Source: Pseudocitrobacter corydidari (GTDB lineage Bacteria > Pseudomonadota > Gammaproteobacteria > Enterobacterales > Enterobacteriaceae). From it: a DNA stretch of 64,000 nt. Under the pieces are notes generated by a model. The model was given only the letters and a program-made list of their open reading frames with translations. It made no database searches and was not told the DNA's origin. The DNA lies in NCBI RefSeq assembly GCF_021172065.1, contig NZ_CP087880.1, positions 4,068,583-4,132,582 of the forward strand, read 5' to 3'. A program made the position numbers and the translations under genes. This document shows positions 24,178 through 32,206 of this stretch, in pieces (within the stretch, counting starts at the first letter, position 1; every line of letters starts with the position of its first letter).

Positions 24178-25785
24178 ATGAGTATTTCCTTGAAGAAGTC
24201 AGGGATGCTGAAGCTTGGTCTCAGCCTGGTGGCGATGACCGTCGCAGCGGGCGTGCAGGCTAAAACCCTGGTTTATTGTTCTGAAGGCTCGCCGGAAGGC
24301 TTTAACCCACAGCTCTTTACCTCGGGAACCACCTATGACGCCAGCTCGGTGCCAATCTATAACCGTCTGGTGGAATTCAAAACCGGTACTACCGAAGTTA
24401 TCCCTGGCCTCGCTGAAAAGTGGGAAGTCAGCGAAGATGGCAAAACCTACACCTTCCACCTGCGTAACGGTGTGAAGTGGCAGGACAGCAAAGATTTCAA
24501 ACCGACGCGCGACTTTAACGCCGATGACGTGGTGTTCTCGTTCGATCGTCAGAAAAACGACCAGAACCCGTACCACAAAGTCTCTGGCGGCAGCTATGAA
24601 TACTTCGAAGGCATGGGCCTGCCGGAGCTGATTAGCGAAGTGAAAAAAGTCGACGATCACACGGTTCAGTTCATCCTGACTCGCCCGGAAGCGCCGTTCC
24701 TCGCCGACCTGGCGATGGACTTCGCCTCTATTCTGTCAAAAGAATATGCTGACAACATGCTGAAAGCCGGTACGCCGGATAAAGTTGACCTGAACCCAAT
24801 CGGTACCGGGCCATTCCAGCTGCAGCAGTACCAGAAAGACTCCCGTATTCTCTACAAAGCCTTCCCGGGCTACTGGGGTACCAAGCCGCAGATCGACCGT
24901 CTGGTCTTCTCTATCACGCCTGACGCTTCCGTGCGTTACGCCAAGTTGCAGAAGAACGAATGCCAGGTGATGCCGTACCCGAACCCGGCAGACATCGCGC
25001 GCATGAAGCAGGATAAAAATATTACCCTGCACGAGCAGGCGGGCCTGAACGTGGGCTACCTCTCTTACAACGTGCAGAAAAAACCGCTCGATGAAGTGAA
25101 AGTTCGCCAGGCGCTGACCTATGCGGTGAACAAAGAAGCGATCATCAAAGCCGTTTATCAGGGCGCTGGCGTGGCCGCGAAGAACCTGATCCCGCCAACC
25201 ATGTGGGGCTATAACGACGATGTGAAAGACTACAGCTACGATCCAGAAAAAGCCAAAGCGCTGCTGAAAGAAGCGGGCCATGCGGACGGTTTCACTATCG
25301 ATCTGTGGGCGATGCCGGTTCAGCGTCCATATAACCCGAACGCTCGTCGTATGGCAGAGATGATTCAGGCTGACTGGGCGAAAGTGGGCGTGAAAGCCAA
25401 CATCGTTACCTATGAGTGGGGCGAGTACCTGAAACGTGCGAAAGATGGCGAGCACCAAACGGTCATGATGGGCTGGACCGGTGATAACGGGGACCCGGAT
25501 AACTTCTTCGCTACCCTGTTCAGCTGTGCGGCGTCAGAGCAAGGCTCCAACTACTCGAAATGGTGCTACAAACCGTTTGAAGATCTGATTCAGCCGGCGC
25601 GCGCCACCGACGATCACAACAAGCGTATTGAACTGTACAAACAGGCTCAGGTAGTGATGCATGACCAGGCTCCGGCGCTGATTATCGCTCACTCCACCGT
25701 ATACGAGCCGGTGCGTAAAGAAGTCAAAGGCTATGTGGTCGATCCGTTGGGCAAACACCACTTCGACAACGTCTCCATCGAATAA
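24178..25785 (+). CDS. dppA: Periplasmic dipeptide-binding protein DppA
   Basis: A 535-residue substrate-binding protein (SBP family 5) of the dipeptide and haem ABC importer. The signal peptide covers residues 1-28 (cleavage after VAAGVQA). The mature protein begins KTLVYCSEGSPEGFNPQL, as in E. coli. The ligand-site aspartate region is near DPDNFFATLFSC. It also serves dipeptide chemotaxis through Tap in species that have it. It heads the dppABCDF operon, with a REP element in the gap before dppB. The CA-rich leader suggests repression by GcvB. Confidence 0.97.
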   Translation: MSISLKKSGMLKLGLSLVAMTVAAGVQAKTLVYCSEGSPEGFNPQLFTSGTTYDASSVPIYNRLVEFKTGTTEVIPGLAEKWEVSEDGKTYTFHLRNGVKWQDSKDFKPTRDFNADDVVFSFDRQKNDQNPYHKVSGGSYEYFEGMGLPELISEVKKVDDHTVQFILTRPEAPFLADLAMDFASILSKEYADNMLKAGTPDKVDLNPIGTGPFQLQQYQKDSRILYKAFPGYWGTKPQIDRLVFSITPDASVRYAKLQKNECQVMPYPNPADIARMKQDKNITLHEQAGLNVGYLSYNVQKKPLDEVKVRQALTYAVNKEAIIKAVYQGAGVAAKNLIPPTMWGYNDDVKDYSYDPEKAKALLKEAGHADGFTIDLWAMPVQRPYNPNARRMAEMIQADWAKVGVKANIVTYEWGEYLKRAKDGEHQTVMMGWTGDNGDPDNFFATLFSCAASEQGSNYSKWCYKPFEDLIQPARATDDHNKRIELYKQAQVVMHDQAPALIIAHSTVYEPVRKEVKGYVVDPLGKHHFDNVSIE

Positions 25786-25824
25786 TTAAAAAGCTGGATT
25801 GCTGCGCTTGTCTTCGCCTGCACC

Positions 25825-25855
25825 TGTAGGCCGGATAAGCGCAGCGCCATCCGGC
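25825..25855. repeat. REP element between dppA and dppB
   Basis: TGTAGGCCGGATAAGCGCAG continuing CGCCATCCGGC, a classic palindromic REP unit, 40 bp after the dppA stop. Such elements often protect the upstream mRNA, which would fit the need for more binding protein than permease. Confidence 0.93.
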
Positions 25856-25953
25856 GTAATACTTTGCCCGTGGCAGTGTACGTGCGGGCCAGGATTTGTG
25901 AGCAATACAGACACCCAGTTCCAGGCTGAGTGTTACTAGAGAGAATCCGGGTT

Positions 25954-26973
25954 ATGTTGCAGTTTATTCTCCGACGTTTGGGACTCGTCATCCCCACGTT
26001 TATCGGTATTACCCTTCTCACGTTCGCGTTTGTCCATATGATCCCCGGCGACCCGGTGATGATTATGGCGGGCGAGCGTGGTATCTCCCCTGAACGCCAT
26101 GCCGAACTGCTGGCCGCGCTCGGCCTCGATAAGCCGATGTGGCAGCAGTACCTCCACTATATCTGGGGCGTAATGCACGGTGATTTAGGCGTCTCGCTGA
26201 AAAGCCGTCTCCCGGTGTGGGACGAGTTCGTGCCGCGTTTTAAAGCGACGCTGGAACTTGGCATCTGCGCCATGATGTTCGCCGTTGCCGTGGGTATCCC
26301 GGTGGGCGTGCTGGCTGCGGTGAAACGCGGCTCTATCTTCGATCACACCGCGGTTGGTCTGGCGCTGACCGGTTACTCCATGCCTATCTTCTGGTGGGGC
26401 ATGATGCTGATCATGCTGGTCTCGGTGCAGTGGAACCTGACGCCGGTTTCCGGGCGCGTTAGCGACATGGTGTTCCTTGATGACTCGAACCCGCTGACCG
26501 GCTTTATGCTGATTGATACCGCCATCTGGGGTGAAGAGGGCAACTTCATCGACGCAGTGGCGCATATGATTTTGCCTGCCATCGTGCTCGGCACCATCCC
26601 GCTGGCGGTGATTGTGCGTATGACGCGCTCTTCCATGCTGGAAGTATTGGGCGAAGACTATATCCGTACCGCGCGCGCCAAAGGGCTGACCCGCATGCGG
26701 GTGATCGTGGTGCACGCGCTGCGTAACGCCATGCTGCCGGTGGTGACCGTTATCGGTTTGCAGGTCGGTACCCTGCTGGCAGGCGCGATCCTGACGGAAA
26801 CCATCTTCTCCTGGCCGGGGCTGGGCCGCTGGTTAATCGACGCCTTACAGCGCCGCGACTACCCGGTGGTACAGGGCGGCGTGCTGCTGGTAGCGACGAT
26901 GATTATCCTCGTCAACCTGCTGGTTGATCTCCTCTATGGCGTGGTGAACCCGCGTATTCGGCATAAGAAGTAA
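25954..26973 (+). CDS. dppB: Dipeptide ABC transporter permease DppB
   Basis: A 339-residue inner-membrane permease with six segments. It starts MLQFILRRLGLVIPTFIGITLLTFAFVHMIPGDPV, and the EAA loop that contacts the ATPases is EDYIRTARAKGLTRMRV. An ATG 8 codons upstream exists at 25930, but alignment to E. coli DppB supports 25954. It pairs with DppC, encoded 9 bp downstream. Sequence is nearly identical to E. coli. Confidence 0.96.
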   Translation: MLQFILRRLGLVIPTFIGITLLTFAFVHMIPGDPVMIMAGERGISPERHAELLAALGLDKPMWQQYLHYIWGVMHGDLGVSLKSRLPVWDEFVPRFKATLELGICAMMFAVAVGIPVGVLAAVKRGSIFDHTAVGLALTGYSMPIFWWGMMLIMLVSVQWNLTPVSGRVSDMVFLDDSNPLTGFMLIDTAIWGEEGNFIDAVAHMILPAIVLGTIPLAVIVRMTRSSMLEVLGEDYIRTARAKGLTRMRVIVVHALRNAMLPVVTVIGLQVGTLLAGAILTETIFSWPGLGRWLIDALQRRDYPVVQGGVLLVATMIILVNLLVDLLYGVVNPRIRHKK

Positions 26974-26982
26974 GGGGCCATC

Positions 26983-27885
26983 ATGTCACAAGTCACTGAA
27001 AATAAAACGGTGTCCGCACCGGTGCCGATGACGCCGCTGCAGGAGTTCTGGCACTACTTTAAACGTAACAAGGGCGCAGTGATTGGCCTGGTTTACGTGG
27101 TTATCGTGCTGTTTATCGCGATTTTTGCGAACTGGATTGCGCCTTATAACCCGGCCGAACAGTTCCGCGACTCGCTGCTCTCCCCGCCGGTCTGGCAGGA
27201 GGGCGGAAGCTGGGCGCATTTGCTGGGTACGGATGACGTGGGCCGTGATGTGATGTCGCGCCTGATGTACGGCGCGCGCCTGTCACTGCTGGTCGGTTGT
27301 CTGGTGGTGGTGCTGTCGCTGGTGCTGGGGGTTATCCTTGGGCTGGTGGCGGGCTACTTCGGCGGCCTGGTCGATAACGTCATTATGCGCGTCGTCGATA
27401 TCATGCTGGCGCTGCCGAGCCTGCTGCTGGCGCTGGTACTGGTGGCGATTTTCGGCCCGTCGATTGGTAACGCCGCGCTGGCGCTGACCTTCGTTGCGCT
27501 GCCGCACTACGTGCGTCTGACGCGTGCCGCCGTGCTGGTGGAAGTCAACCGCGACTACGTTACCGCGTCTCGCGTGGCGGGGGCGGGGGCGATGCGCCAG
27601 ATGTTCGTCAATATCTTCCCGAACTGCCTTGCGCCGCTGATTGTTCAGGCGTCGCTCGGCTTCTCTAACGCCATTCTCGATATGGCCGCCCTTGGCTTCC
27701 TCGGCATGGGTGCGCAACCGCCAACACCGGAGTGGGGCACCATGCTCTCCGACGTGTTGCAGTTCGCGCAAAGCGCCTGGTGGGTCGTGACCTTCCCCGG
27801 TCTGGCGATCCTGCTGACGGTGCTGGCATTTAACCTGATGGGTGACGGTCTGCGTGACGCGCTCGATCCCAAACTGAAGCAGTAA
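26983..27885 (+). CDS. dppC: Dipeptide ABC transporter permease DppC
   Basis: A 300-residue inner-membrane permease, partner of DppB. The N-terminal OppC-type segment (HYFKRNKGAVIGLVYVVIVLFIAIFANWIAPYNP) precedes the BPD permease domain with EAA loop VNRDYVTASRVAGAGAMRQM. The gene starts 9 bp after dppB and is followed 10 bp later by dppD. Confidence 0.96.
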   Translation: MSQVTENKTVSAPVPMTPLQEFWHYFKRNKGAVIGLVYVVIVLFIAIFANWIAPYNPAEQFRDSLLSPPVWQEGGSWAHLLGTDDVGRDVMSRLMYGARLSLLVGCLVVVLSLVLGVILGLVAGYFGGLVDNVIMRVVDIMLALPSLLLALVLVAIFGPSIGNAALALTFVALPHYVRLTRAAVLVEVNRDYVTASRVAGAGAMRQMFVNIFPNCLAPLIVQASLGFSNAILDMAALGFLGMGAQPPTPEWGTMLSDVLQFAQSAWWVVTFPGLAILLTVLAFNLMGDGLRDALDPKLKQ

Positions 27886-27895
27886 GAGGTTCGAG

Positions 27896-28879
27896 ATGGC
27901 GTTATTAAATGTAGATAAATTATCGGTGCACTTCGGTGAAGTGGGTGCCGAATTCCGCGCCGTAGACCGCATCAGTTATAGCGTAGATCAGGGCGAAGTG
28001 GTCGGGATTGTTGGCGAATCCGGTTCCGGTAAATCGGTCAGCTCGCTGGCGATTATGGGGCTGATTGACTATCCAGGACGCGTAATGGCAGAGAGCCTGG
28101 CATTTAACGGCCAGGATCTGAAGCGTATTTCTGAGAAAGAGCGTCGCAATCTGGTGGGCGCTGAAGTGGCGATGATCTTCCAGGATCCGATGACCAGCCT
28201 TAACCCGTGCTACACCGTCGGTTTCCAGATAATGGAAGCGATTAAGGTGCATCAGGGCGGCAATAAGAAAACGCGTCGTCAGCGGGCGATTGACCTGCTG
28301 AATCAGGTCGGCATTCCTGACCCGGCCTCGCGTTTAGACGTTTATCCGCATCAACTTTCCGGTGGGATGAGCCAGCGCGTGATGATCGCCATGGCGATTG
28401 CCTGTCGGCCAAAGCTGCTGATTGCCGATGAACCGACAACGGCGCTCGATGTGACCATTCAGGCGCAGATCATCGAACTGCTGCTGGAGTTACAGCAGAA
28501 AGAGAACATGGCGCTGATCCTGATCACCCACGATCTGGCGCTGGTAGCGGAAGCTGCGCATAAAATTATCGTTATGTATGCAGGCCAGGTGGTGGAAACC
28601 GGCGCCGCGCACGATATTTTCCGCGCGCCGCGCCACCCCTACACCCAGGCGCTGCTGCGCGCGCTGCCGGAGTTTGCCCAGGACAAAGCGCGTCTGGCGT
28701 CGCTGCCGGGCGTGGTACCGGGCAAATATGATCGCCCGAACGGCTGTCTGCTGAATCCGCGCTGCCCGTACGCCACAGACAAATGCCGTACTGAAGAGCC
28801 GAACCTGAACCTGCTGGACGGCGCGCGTCAGTCCAAATGTCACTACCCACTCGATGACGCCGGGAGGCCTACACGATGA
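27896..28879 (+). CDS. dppD: Dipeptide ABC transporter ATP-binding protein DppD
   Basis: A 327-residue ATPase. Walker A is GESGSGKSVSS (about residues 42-52), the signature is LSGGMSQRVMIAMA, Walker B is LLIADEPTTALD, and the H-loop is ITHDLALV. The C-terminal OppD-type extension ends in NPRCPYATDKCRTEEP, cysteine-rich as in members that carry an Fe-S cluster. The stop overlaps the dppF start by 4 bp (ATGA). Confidence 0.96.
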   Translation: MALLNVDKLSVHFGEVGAEFRAVDRISYSVDQGEVVGIVGESGSGKSVSSLAIMGLIDYPGRVMAESLAFNGQDLKRISEKERRNLVGAEVAMIFQDPMTSLNPCYTVGFQIMEAIKVHQGGNKKTRRQRAIDLLNQVGIPDPASRLDVYPHQLSGGMSQRVMIAMAIACRPKLLIADEPTTALDVTIQAQIIELLLELQQKENMALILITHDLALVAEAAHKIIVMYAGQVVETGAAHDIFRAPRHPYTQALLRALPEFAQDKARLASLPGVVPGKYDRPNGCLLNPRCPYATDKCRTEEPNLNLLDGARQSKCHYPLDDAGRPTR

Positions 28880-29886
28880 GTACGCAAGAGGCCGCTCTGC
28901 AACAGCCGTTGTTGCAGGCAACCGATCTGAAAAAATACTACCCGGTGAAGAAAGGGCTGTTTGCCCCTGAACGCCTGGTGAAAGCGCTGGACGGCGTGTC
29001 GTTCACGCTAGAACGCGGTAAAACGCTGGCGGTAGTGGGGGAGTCCGGCTGCGGGAAATCGACGCTGGGCCGTCTGCTGACCATGATTGAAACCCCCACC
29101 GGCGGGGAGCTTTCTTATCAGGGGCAGGACCTGCTGAAACACGATCCGCACGCGCAAAAGCTGCGTCGGCAGAAAATTCAGATAGTCTTCCAGAACCCAT
29201 ACGGTTCACTGAACCCGCGCAAAAAAGTGGGGCAGATTCTGGAAGAGCCGCTGCTGATTAACACGTCGCTCAGCAAAGCCGAACGCCGCGAAAAAGCGCT
29301 GGCGATGATGGCGAAAGTGGGCCTGAAAACGGAACACTACGACCGCTATCCGCATATGTTCTCCGGCGGCCAGCGTCAGCGTATCGCTATCGCCCGTGGG
29401 TTGATGCTCGACCCGGACGTGGTGATTGCCGACGAACCGGTTTCCGCGCTGGACGTTTCGGTGCGCGCGCAGGTGCTCAACCTGATGATGGATTTGCAGC
29501 AGGAGTTGGGGCTGTCTTATGTCTTTATCTCGCACGACCTGTCGGTAGTGGAACACATCGCCGATGAAGTGATGGTGATGTACCTGGGCCGCTGCGTGGA
29601 GAAGGGTACCAAGGACCAAATCTTCAATAATCCGCGTCATCCGTATACCCAGGCGCTGCTATCGGCAACACCGCGTCTGAATCCGGACGATCGTCGCGAG
29701 CGTATTAAGCTCACCGGTGAACTGCCAAGCCCGCTGAATCCACCGCCGGGTTGTGCCTTCAACGCCCGCTGCCGTCGCCGCTTTGGGCCCTGCACCCAAC
29801 TCGCGCCGCAGCTCAAAGAGTATGGTGGTCAACTGGTTGCGTGCTTCGCTGTAGACCAGGATGAAAACCCTGAAAAGGCGTTATAA
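28876..29886 (+). CDS. dppF: Dipeptide ABC transporter ATP-binding protein DppF
   Basis: A 336-residue ATPase paired with DppD. Walker A is GESGCGKSTLG, the signature FSGGQRQRIAIARG, Walker B VVIADEPVSALD. The C-terminus carries CAFNARCRRRFGPC, again a four-cysteine-type extension. It overlaps dppD by 4 bp, which gives coupled translation and equal amounts. It is the last gene of dpp; the next gene on this strand is the small toxin ldrD after 258 bp. Confidence 0.96.
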   Translation: MSTQEAALQQPLLQATDLKKYYPVKKGLFAPERLVKALDGVSFTLERGKTLAVVGESGCGKSTLGRLLTMIETPTGGELSYQGQDLLKHDPHAQKLRRQKIQIVFQNPYGSLNPRKKVGQILEEPLLINTSLSKAERREKALAMMAKVGLKTEHYDRYPHMFSGGQRQRIAIARGLMLDPDVVIADEPVSALDVSVRAQVLNLMMDLQQELGLSYVFISHDLSVVEHIADEVMVMYLGRCVEKGTKDQIFNNPRHPYTQALLSATPRLNPDDRRERIKLTGELPSPLNPPPGCAFNARCRRRFGPCTQLAPQLKEYGGQLVACFAVDQDENPEKAL

Positions 29887-30144
29887 GGTCTGGAAGGCAG
29901 CGCGCATATTGCGAGATTGCCAGGTGAAGGGAATAAACAGATAAGCGTAGTATCGACGCCAGGCCGGGTTCGCCCGGTCAGGTGCAATGTTGCGGGGGCT
30001 TGATCCCCGGCGGCATTGGTTGCTGGAAAGAGAAAACCCCCGCACGTTGTGAGGTTTAACCTGACAACATAACGGGGGCTTATCTTGACTCTAGACAATT
30101 CAAGAATAGCCGCGAACCGTTGTCATTTCAAGCAAGGCGGCTAT

Positions 30145-30252
30145 ATGACGTTCGCACAACTCTGTGTGATCTTCTGGCACGATCTGGCAGCGCCGATTCT
30201 GGTGGGGATTATTACCACCGCAATCGTGAGCTGGTGGCGTAACCGGAGATAA
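30145..30252 (+). CDS. ldrD: Small toxic membrane peptide LdrD
   Basis: A 35-residue hydrophobic peptide, MTFAQLCVIFWHDLAAPILV followed by GIITTAIVSWWRNRR. It is a clear Ldr-family type I toxin: the MTFA..., FWHDLAAP and SWWRNR signatures match E. coli LdrD, which lies at the same site between dpp and bcs. It inserts in the inner membrane. The ATG is preceded by AAGGCGG. In E. coli an antisense RNA, RdlD, represses it; the matching strand opposite the leader (about 30000-30140) could encode one but I cannot fix its ends. The 258 bp before it includes a long leader that is typical of LDR loci. The neighbour yhjV of E. coli is absent. Confidence 0.88.
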   Translation: MTFAQLCVIFWHDLAAPILVGIITTAIVSWWRNRR

Positions 30253-30301
30253 CATGCAGGCGGGCGTCAGGCTGTCGAGATGGCAACGTGCGCCCGAATC
30301 G

Positions 30302-30333
30302 GGCCGCAGGGGTGACATCCTGCGGCCTTTTTT
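30302..30333 (+). terminator. Terminator of ldrD
   Basis: GGCCGCAGG / CCTGCGGCC stem with an 8-base loop followed by six T. It ends 3 bp before the bcsG stop on the other strand, so it separates the two convergent genes. Confidence 0.93.
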
Positions 30334-30335
30334 GC

Positions 30336-32015
30336 TTACTGCGGATACGGTACCCAGTCGCCGCCGTTCAGGCGAACGTATGGTTTACCCTGGTACTGCA
30401 TCACAACGGCGTTGGAGTTCTCGGAGACCGGGGCCGTTTGCGGCAAGCTGTTGGTATAGGCCTGCCAGTCCACGCTATCCTCATTAAACATCTTACCGTC
30501 AACGGCGCGGGCAACCAGTTCGGAGACCGCAAGGTAGCTGCTCGGCTGATCGATAACGATCGGCGCGCCCTGATGCGGTGCTTTCATACCAAAGAATTTC
30601 ACCGCGGCGGGAACGTGCGTAATGGATGGGCTCGGAATATCGCGCAGGCCAGACACCTGCATTTTATCGCCCTGTAGCGCCGCGCCGTGTTCCGGCACCA
30701 CGACCACCATCACTTTACGCCCCGATTTTTCCAGTTCGGTAAAGAAGGTATCCAGCTCATCAAACAGCTTCTGCGCACGCGCTTTGTAGTCGGCGGTTTT
30801 GCTCTGGCCCTGATAGTGGTTACCGTCGTGCAGCGGCAGAATATTAAAGAAGGTTGCGGTGCGTTTTTCCGCCCCCTGGCCTTCCGATTCTTGCCAGCGT
30901 TTCAGAACGGCAAGGTCGTCATATACCGGCGAGCCGTCGAAGGAGAGCAGGTTAACCGGCAGTTTGCTTTGATCCATCAGCGGGCTTTGCACGCCCCCGT
31001 TATCACGTATTTCTTTCAGGAAGCCACCGAAGACGCCGTTGTGATCCAGCATCAGCTGCTGCGCGAAGCCCAGTTTGCTCAGGTTATCGAACAGGTAGCA
31101 CTGGTTACCGGCAGGCTGATACAGATTGGTATGTGACGGTTGACCGCAGCTGGCGCGCAGCAGGCGAATCGCCGCCGGGCCGCTGTAGGAGGTCGCCGAG
31201 TTGAAGTTGGTAAAGCGAATATCAAAGTGCGACCACAGCGGGTGCTGCATCAGACCAGCCGCTTCAATATCGGCATTCGACAGAGAGCAGATGTTGATCA
31301 CCAGCAGTTCAAACGGCTGGGCATCGGCAGGCAACGCGTCCGGGAATTTGGTCGAACGCTTTTCTTCCGATTGATAGAAACTGTTCAGCCAGGCGTTGAG
31401 ATTGGCGGAAGTCGGCGGCGCGGTTTGCGCCGGAATATCACCAACAACCGGCGTATTGCCCGCCGTGGCGACCGTCGCGGCCGCCGTGCCGCCGGTGGTG
31501 GTCACGGTGTTGGTTGGCTGACCGCCAGGGAACAGGCTAAAGGAAGGGCCAACCAGCGTAATCAGGTTCAGCCAGACCATCGCGGCAACCACAAACACGG
31601 TCACGCGGATCCACTGGGTTAAGAACAGCCAGGCGACCAGCAGCACAAAGAAAGCGCCAACCATCTGCCAGTTGATAAAGCGGGTTACCAGATCCCAGAT
31701 ATAGTCCGCGCTGAAGCCGGCGACCTGCGAGCCCTGACTCATGATGCTTTCCGGGCCAGGCAGCCAGGTATCATGCCAGAAGAGGGCGAAGCCTATCGGG
31801 ATGGCAATCCAGTTGCGCCATTTGTGCAGGCGGCGATTGGGCAGCGGAAACAGCAGAAACGCCATAAACACCAGGTTCTGCATGGCGTGGAAATTGAGGT
31901 AACCGGCCCACAGCAGGCCGAACTTTACCAGGAAATAAAAGTTCCAGCCGGACAAGCCGCGCCAGTATTGCCAGAGCGGCGATGAGGCCGTGGCGGTTTG
32001 GGTTGATTGGGTCAT
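30336..32015 (-). CDS. bcsG: Cellulose phosphoethanolamine transferase BcsG
   Basis: A 559-residue inner-membrane enzyme that decorates cellulose with phosphoethanolamine. The N-terminal half has about four to five membrane segments (residues ~30-165); a Thr/Ala/Pro-rich linker (TVTTTGGTAAATVATAGNTP) precedes the periplasmic alkaline-phosphatase-like domain. The catalytic nucleophile Ser is in NSATSYSGPAAIRLLRASCGQ; zinc ligands lie in the NICSLS and VVVPEHGAAL regions. It is the last gene of bcsEFG; its start overlaps the bcsF stop by 4 bp. Its presence implies production of pEtN-cellulose. Confidence 0.95.
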   Translation of the reverse strand: MTQSTQTATASSPLWQYWRGLSGWNFYFLVKFGLLWAGYLNFHAMQNLVFMAFLLFPLPNRRLHKWRNWIAIPIGFALFWHDTWLPGPESIMSQGSQVAGFSADYIWDLVTRFINWQMVGAFFVLLVAWLFLTQWIRVTVFVVAAMVWLNLITLVGPSFSLFPGGQPTNTVTTTGGTAAATVATAGNTPVVGDIPAQTAPPTSANLNAWLNSFYQSEEKRSTKFPDALPADAQPFELLVINICSLSNADIEAAGLMQHPLWSHFDIRFTNFNSATSYSGPAAIRLLRASCGQPSHTNLYQPAGNQCYLFDNLSKLGFAQQLMLDHNGVFGGFLKEIRDNGGVQSPLMDQSKLPVNLLSFDGSPVYDDLAVLKRWQESEGQGAEKRTATFFNILPLHDGNHYQGQSKTADYKARAQKLFDELDTFFTELEKSGRKVMVVVVPEHGAALQGDKMQVSGLRDIPSPSITHVPAAVKFFGMKAPHQGAPIVIDQPSSYLAVSELVARAVDGKMFNEDSVDWQAYTNSLPQTAPVSENSNAVVMQYQGKPYVRLNGGDWVPYPQ

Positions 32016-32206
32016 TTTTCTGTTTTCGCTCTGGAACTTGAACCCCGGCGGACGACGCCAGCCGGTTTGACATAACGCGGTTTAAAGAACATCAGCCGGA
32101 AGGCGTTTTCGATGCGGCGCTGGTAGTGGCGCGTCAAATATCCCAGCGGGAAGAAAAGCAGCGCGCACAAGACAACTAACTGAATAATATCGCTTATCGA
32201 CATCAT
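32012..32206 (-). CDS. bcsF: Cellulose biosynthesis membrane peptide BcsF
   Basis: A 64-residue single-span membrane protein: MSISDIIQLVVLCALLFFPL forms the N-terminal segment, then a basic cytoplasmic tail (RHYQRRIENAFRLMFFKPRY). In E. coli it helps place BcsE and BcsG at the membrane synthase. It overlaps bcsE upstream and bcsG downstream by 4 bp each. The first codon may be the ATG one residue earlier (MMSIS). Length agrees with E. coli BcsF (63). Confidence 0.92.
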   Translation of the reverse strand: MMSISDIIQLVVLCALLFFPLGYLTRHYQRRIENAFRLMFFKPRYVKPAGVVRRGSSSRAKTEK

